From Sphaerisporangium flaviroseum (lineage in GTDB: Bacteria; Actinomycetota; Actinomycetes; Streptosporangiales; Streptosporangiaceae), in contig NZ_BAAAZR010000043.1 in the NCBI RefSeq assembly GCF_039537005.1, forward strand, positions 253,246 to 317,245: DNA of 64,000 bases. The letters run 5' to 3'. Below are positions 61,801 to 64,000 of this stretch, piece after piece. Within the stretch, counting starts at the first letter, position 1. Every line of letters begins with the position of its first letter. The translations under genes and the position numbers were made by a program. The notes beneath the pieces were generated by a model. That model saw only the letters and a list, made by a program, of their open reading frames with translations. It searched no databases and had not been told where the DNA came from.

Positions 61801-64000
61801 AATCGGTGGGCCAGCCGGTCGCTGTCGGCGTCCAGTTGGGCGAAGGTCAGGCGCGTGGGGCCGTCCTCGATCGCGACCGTATCGGGCGTACGCCTGGCCT
61901 GCCGGCGCAGCAGTTCATGGACCGGAGCGTCGTCGCACGGCACGGCCGTGTCGTTCCACAAGGCCGGCAGGTGCTGTTCCGCGTGGCCGAGCAGCGGCGC
62001 GTTCTCGTGTGAGGCGGTGGGGTCGGTGGCCATCGTCTGGAGGGCGCGTAGGTGGTAGTCGCGCAGGACGGTGATCTGCTGGGCGGTGAACTGGCGGGCG
62101 TCGTAGTCCAGTTCCAGTCGTAGCCCGGCGATGCCGGGTTCGCGGCTGACCGAGACTCCGAGCGGGAAGTTGGTGCGTGCCACTCCGGGTAGGTGGGCGT
62201 CGGGGTCGGTGAGGGCCAGGGCGCCTTCGTCGGCCAGTTTGCCGAACTGGTGGAAGTGGTTGTAGTTGAAGTCGACTTCGAAGAACGGTTCGCCGCCCAG
62301 GGTCCGTTGCAGGGCCGACATCGGGTAGCGGCGATGTGGTAGCAGATCTTGCTCGGCCTGTGAGACGGCTTGGACCAGGTCGATCCAGCTGCCCTGGGGC
62401 AGCCGGAGCCGGAACGGCAGGGTGTTGAGGAACAGCCCGCGCACCTCGGCGCCGTCGGCCTGCTCAAGGCGGCTGTTGGCGGTCAGCCCCACCAGCACAT
62501 CGGAGTTGCCGGTGACCAGGCTCATCACCCGCAGGTGCGCTGCCAGCACCACCGCCTTGAACGGCACCCTGCACCGCCTGGCGAACTCCTCCAGGCGGGT
62601 CAGCAGGTCCTGGGAGAGGACGGTCGTCAGGGCGCCGTGTCCCTGGCTCTCGTCTCGCTCGTGCCGCTCGCCCTCGACGACCTCGCCGATTCCCTGCGCG
62701 GCCAGGCCGGCGGGCCAGCGCGGCACCCGGCCGTCGGGCCGGTCGGCCAGCCGTTCGAGCCAGAACCGCTGAGTGTCCTCGGAGTGCAGCGCCGCGCGTT
62801 CGGCGGCGATGAAGTCGCCGTACGTGGACCGCAGCGGCTCCACGGCCGGGTCCTCGCCCGCCAGCAACGCGCGGTACAGGTCGTTGATCTCCGCCAGCGT
62901 GGAGGCCATGCTCCAGCCGTCGAGGATGGCGTGGTGCTCGGTCACCGTCCACTGGAAGGCGTCGTCGCCGACGATATGGACGGCCATCCGGAGCAGCGGC
63001 GCGACCGAGGGGTCGAAGGGGTGCCGCTGCTCGGCCCGCATATGACCGGCCAGCGCGACGCGCTGCTCGGCCCGATCCATCCCCCGCAGGTCCACGACCG
63101 TGAGCGGGATCTCCGCAGAGGGGTGCACCAGTTGCATAGGCTCGCTGAAGCCGCTCAGGTCGAACGACGTGCGCAGGATCGGGTGCCGGACCACGACGCG
63201 GGCCACCGCGTCCCGGAACCGCTGCTCATCGAACGGCCCCGCCAGCCGCAGGCCGTCCACGTTGTGGTACGGCCGGCGTTCCGCGTCCAGCTCCATCTCG
63301 TAGACCATGCCGACCTGGAGCTCGGCCATCGGGTAGGCGTCCTCCAGGCCCTCGGGCAGCCGCTCCCGGTCCTCGGCGGACAGCAGCGAGAACGGCTCGC
63401 GGGCCGGCTGCGGGTCCTCGTCGGTGGTGTGGCGCACCACGCCGGCCAACTCGGAGATCGTGGGCCGGCGGTTCAGGTCCTGCAGCGTGAATCCGAGTCC
63501 TGCGTTGCGCGCCTGTCCCAGCACCTGGATGCTGCGGATGGAGTCGCCGCCGAGGTCGAAGAAGTCGTCGTGGCGGCCGACCCGGTCCACTCCCAGAACC
63601 CGGGACCAGATCTCGGCCAGGGCCTCTTCCGGACCTGGGAGCGGAGGAACGTATCGGTGCGCCAGTGCCGGCCGGTCGCCTGACGGAGCAGGCAGGGCGC
63701 GCCGGTCGAGCTTTCCTTGGGTGGTCAGTGGGAGGGTGTGGAGGGTTTCGATCCATCGGGGGAGCATGTATTTGGGGAGTCGTTGCGCGAGCCAGGTGCG
63801 CAGTTCGGTGGTGGGGATGGGGTCTGCTTGGTAGACGATGTAGGCGGCGAGTTGGTGGGTTGCGTCGTGGCCTGCGGGGTGGGTGGTGATGGCGGCGGCG
63901 GTGATGGCGGGGTGGGTGCGTAGGGCTGTTTCGATCTCTTCGGGTTCGATGCGCTGGCCGAGGATTTTGATCTGGTGGTCGTTGCGGCCGAGGAATTCGA
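52815..64000 (-). CDS. NRPS-1: (A)-T-C-A-T-C-A-T-C-A-T-TE, 5' end beyond the window
   Basis: More than 3,700 residues are visible and the frame is open at 64000. In order: end of an A domain (64000-63690); T about 63550; C about 63390-61960 (HHAILDG at 62930); A about 61930-60440; T about 60310; C about 60140-58720 (HHAILDG 59685); A about 58690-57140; T about 57015; C about 56860-55430 (HHAILDG 56400); A about 55400-53880; T about 53750; TE to 52815 with Ser in VVAGWSAGGVIAHE (about 53345) and His in HIDGDHFELL. Hand-read codes: second A D-F-W-S-V-G-M-V-H-K, Thr-like; third D-V-W-H-L-G-C-T-F-K, unassigned; first full A lacks Asp at position 235. No epimerase domains. The TE implies it finishes the peptide. 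Confidence 0.96.
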   Translation of the reverse strand, partial: EFLGRNDHQIKILGQRIEPEEIETALRTHPAITAAAITTHPAGHDATHQLAAYIVYQADPIPTTELRTWLAQRLPKYMLPRWIETLHTLPLTTQGKLDRRALPAPSGDRPALAHRYVPPLPGPEEALAEIWSRVLGVDRVGRHDDFFDLGGDSIRSIQVLGQARNAGLGFTLQDLNRRPTISELAGVVRHTTDEDPQPAREPFSLLSAEDRERLPEGLEDAYPMAELQVGMVYEMELDAERRPYHNVDGLRLAGPFDEQRFRDAVARVVVRHPILRTSFDLSGFSEPMQLVHPSAEIPLTVVDLRGMDRAEQRVALAGHMRAEQRHPFDPSVAPLLRMAVHIVGDDAFQWTVTEHHAILDGWSMASTLAEINDLYRALLAGEDPAVEPLRSTYGDFIAAERAALHSEDTQRFWLERLADRPDGRVPRWPAGLAAQGIGEVVEGERHERDESQGHGALTTVLSQDLLTRLEEFARRCRVPFKAVVLAAHLRVMSLVTGNSDVLVGLTANSRLEQADGAEVRGLFLNTLPFRLRLPQGSWIDLVQAVSQAEQDLLPHRRYPMSALQRTLGGEPFFEVDFNYNHFHQFGKLADEGALALTDPDAHLPGVARTNFPLGVSVSREPGIAGLRLELDYDARQFTAQQITVLRDYHLRALQTMATDPTASHENAPLLGHAEQHLPALWNDTAVPCDDAPVHELLRRQARRTPDTVAIEDGPTRLTFAQLDADSDRLAHRLADQGVRRGDIVGIRLRPGATALIAVWATWKAGAAFLTLDPDLPPARLQTMVDDAHPTLLISDSPDDDLPSGCPLLDVTAEESPFEPIALPVAGAEDLAYVMYTSGTTGRPKGVMVQHGNLTNYALALLLPRMRSANITTNARVALGTSAYISDFFLEQILPLLDGHTLLVLTTEQRQDPQYLVQRAHHADQAADVVQATTAQIRLLVDAGLLDAPHAPRLLSLGGEACPSDLWDVLRAHPATMSFNTYGPTETTVDATAVDVTDHPTPVIGRPYGNTQIHILDDHQRPTPVGSVGEIHIGGQGVGRGYLNRPATTAATFIPNPWGPPGSRLYRTGDLGRYTTGGLIEFLGRNDHQIKILGQRIEPQEIETALRTHPAITAAAITTHPAGHNATHQLAAYIVYQANPIPTTELRTWLAQRLPKYMLPRWIETLHTLPLTTQGKLDRRALPAPSGDRPALAGEFVAPLPGVEELLADIWSRVLGVRRVGRHDNFFDLGGDSIRSIQVLGQARDAGLDFALQDLFDDPTLAGLAIAADTGTGGTRETVPTTWASEPFSLLSAEDRERLPEGLEDAYPMAELQVGMVYEMELDPERRPYHHVDGLRVAGPFDEQRFRDAVARVVERHPILRTSFDLSGYSRPMQLVHPSGEIPLTVMDLRGADAHERQAALAEYVRREHRNTFDLAVAPLCRMAVHIVDDAFQWTVTEHHAILDGWSLATVLSEITAIYRLLSAGEDPRPAPLRSLYRDFIAAERAALHSEDSQRFWLERLADRPDGRLPRRPAGVPSLGIGEAVPGERHERDESEGHGALTTVLSQDLLTRLEEFARRSGVPFKTVMLAAHLRVMSLVTGGSDVVTGLSSNGRLEEAGAADVCGLFLNTLPFRLRLPEGSWRNLARAVFDAEREMLPHRRYPMPAMQRALGGPLFEAGFVYNHFHQFAKLTEDGALVPADPGADMPGMGRTHFPLLVTVSRETGVEGLRLDLEYDARELTEDQAVALRDYHLRVLEAMVADPEAANHMVSLLGETEHGLLTSWAGGAVEFEVEPVHERVARWGVATPDAVALVCGDETVSYGELNARADRLARRLRALGVGPEVCVGVCAERSAGMVVAALAVLKAGGVYVPLDPAFPAERLRFMVAELNAPLVLTAGDVAGRVPDGTWRIIDVADGEPPEADQETGPAPDRVSPDHGCYVIFTSGSTGRPKGTLVTHRNVTRLFEATAAAGLDAGPADVWTLFHSFAFDFSVWEMWGALGTGGRLVVVPHAVTRDTEAFYELVRHERVTVLSQTPSAFRQFETVDERRREPLALRAVVFGGEALHQPSVRRWAGRHGFRGPVLVNMYGITETTVHVTYLELDERHLRGPASRIGRPLPDLRVHVLDGHGRPCPIGVAGEIHVAGAGVTRGYAGRAALTAERFVPDHLGGRPGGRLYRSGDIARWTAEGDLEYLGRADAQVKIRGHRIETGEVEAALGSHPAVLEAVVILRESVGEQADLVAYVVPGGKDSGDGQAVSADVLRAWLAGRLPDYMAPRWFVLLDALPLTAQGKVDRPALPEPSGARPELAQEYVPPLAGPEEALAGIWRRVLEVDRVGRHDNFFHLGGDSIRSIQVLGQARDMGLGFDLHDLFTHPTPAELAHVAGGGADEVVERDGGEPFSLLGTEDRRRLPDGLVDAYPMAELQVGMVYEMELDPHRRPYHNVESLLIAGSFDAERFQEAVARVVDRHPILRTSFDLTGYSEPVQLVHPAAEVPFVVMDLRGMDRAEQRAVLTDHMRAEHRHPFDLSVAPLLRMAVHIVGDDAFQWTVTLHHAILDGWSLASTVAEINDLYRSLLDGGDPPSSPVRSLYRDFIAAERAASRSESTERFWLEWLAEPPDGRLPRRRGDTTAPRIGDGVAGERHYRDESQRHGSLTTVLPKDLLRRLDRFAKRCGVPFKSVMLAAHLRVLSLVTGSSDVLMGLTANGRPEEADGADVRGLFLNTVPFRLRLPDGTWEDLVRAVFEAEHDLLPHRRYPLSAMRRKLGGAALFDVNFVYNHFHQFGRLAEEGALAPTGPGADLPGVASTNFPLVVAAIREPGNVLSLDLDYDTRELAEDQITVLRDYHLRALEAMAADPEAPYRDVSLLGEAELGLLASWNDTAAEVPSDSVPRLVEARAAASPDAVAVVAGGRSLSYAELNARANRLARYLRDAGVGPDVCVGTCVERSAEMVVALLAILKAGGVYVPLDADLPAERLRLMLGDVGADLVVAAGATTGRVPGGPWRIVDLDAVEPPDDEANLPNVLRPDNGCYVIFTSGSTGRPKGVVTSHRNVTELLYGGGVLALRDDDRVLQIATISFDVATWEIWAPLVAGARLVMAPAVDYTPRDLAAWVDEHQITVLHATASLFALLVEHEPRLFDRLRRFLTGSETVPPGHAARILERCPDLELVNCWGPTETTTFSVCGAYTRATLPAGPLPLGTPLANTQVWVLDDTGRPVPVGTPGELYVAGPCLARGYLNGPAMTAERFLPHPTRPGMRLYRTGDRGMWSVDGQVEFLGRVDHMVKVRGYRVELGEIEAALRAHPLVRECAVVARESGSAHVDLVAYAVPDRTPGPTSDRTADGGSDGGEVSAGALRAWLATRLPRYMVPRWFVLLDALPLTPRAKVDRAALPAPQPRRPALAEFVPPLPGLEERLAQIWRQVLGVDRVGRHDDFADLGGHSLLAVRLVLKIRAALGTAVPLTRLSTTPTVAGLAAYLDGHDGRSRPAGGDRVVTLGGTPGLQPLVLVHPVGGTLFCYLDLTGRVGSAFEVLGVQGDLLESGGTADLGEMAERYARELAPLLGDRRPVVAGWSAGGVIAHELAVRLERHSVKVHRLVLIDAHPHREAADPAEVAALDALRADVARRSPDAVEAAMAEPGFRDLLATLGVDQATLAGLDGATISGLMAYWQHMLMGLAVHRPSHFGGSADLLLARADDEASRRATVAGWRTLTGALEVTHIDGDHFELLREPSVTAVADVLRGSAERTGD
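60484..60763 (-). repeat. Near-identical A-domain C-terminal segment, copy 1
   Basis: These 280 bp match 63721-64000 with only four differences by eye. Both code for the A8-A10 end of successive A domains. The wobble positions are dominated by C, with few G, unlike the neighbouring modules, so the segment has a different origin and a recent duplication or gene conversion. Confidence 0.85.
63721..64000 (-). repeat. Near-identical A-domain C-terminal segment, copy 2
   Basis: Partner of 60484-60763 at an offset of 3237 bp. The match continues to the window edge, so its true length is unknown. Confidence 0.85.

Noticed and set aside
1..64000. CRISPR arrays
   Set aside because: No series of short direct repeats with regular unique spacers was seen. 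The repeats present are tandem, paired or module duplications.

Overview
The window is GC-rich chromosomal DNA with strong G/C wobble bias, frequent GTG starts and ATGA start/stop overlaps. It has SARP, LacI and IclR regulators, WXG100-like proteins, lipoproteins, an MbtH protein and large NRPS genes. This points to a filamentous actinomycete, probably a member of the Streptosporangiales; that placement is inferred from gene content and style, not from a marker gene.

Layout. 1-13.9 kb: the tail of a sugar ABC transporter (two permeases), a winged-helix regulator divergent from an MFS pump, a hemerythrin protein, a quinone-reductase-like enzyme, a WXG100-like pair, then a 1.06-kb stretch of broken genes, a large beta-helix membrane protein, a paralogue of the first regulator, two small secreted cysteine proteins and a DHFR-family reductase. 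13.9-25.3 kb: an AraC remnant, a LacI regulator with an adjacent palindrome, and an IclR regulator divergent from an SsuA/ThiY-type ABC transporter plus aldehyde dehydrogenase operon, with three matching 15-bp inverted repeats in the shared promoter region. An MFS carrier, an amide/branched-chain-type binding protein and a secreted glycerophosphodiesterase follow. 25.3-31 kb: a two-component system divergent from a lipoprotein/adaptor/MacB-type ABC export operon. 31-36 kb: a cysteine-dioxygenase and amidohydrolase pair divergent from a LacI regulator with three abutting operator-like palindromes, then a 4-TM membrane protein, an MDR reductase and an OsmC protein. 36-38 kb is RNA-rich: a 6C-like small RNA on the minus strand, a polypyrimidine tract, a clear ydaO-type c-di-AMP riboswitch in front of a secreted protein, and tRNA-Lys(CTT). 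38-43.2 kb lies between two perfect 31-bp direct repeats and holds a RICIN remnant, a secreted EEP-family nuclease/phosphatase-like enzyme and a 943-aa SARP/NB-ARC/TPR regulator.

43.2-64 kb is a biosynthetic operon on the minus strand that runs off the right edge: NRPS-1 (at least four modules, ending in TE), a NodU/CmcH-type carbamoyltransferase, NRPS-2 (T-C-A-T), a free-standing A-domain enzyme, MbtH, an MFS exporter and an M20-family N-carbamoyl-amino-acid-hydrolase-like enzyme. Most junctions overlap or nearly touch. NRPS-2 starts with a T domain that has no A domain of its own, so the free-standing A enzyme probably loads it in trans. Hand-read pocket residues suggest Val for NRPS-2 and Thr for one NRPS-1 module; another NRPS-1 A domain has an atypical A4 region. 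The likely product is a carbamoylated nonribosomal peptide. The presence of both a carbamoyl-adding and a carbamoyl-removing family in one operon is the most interesting feature of the window.
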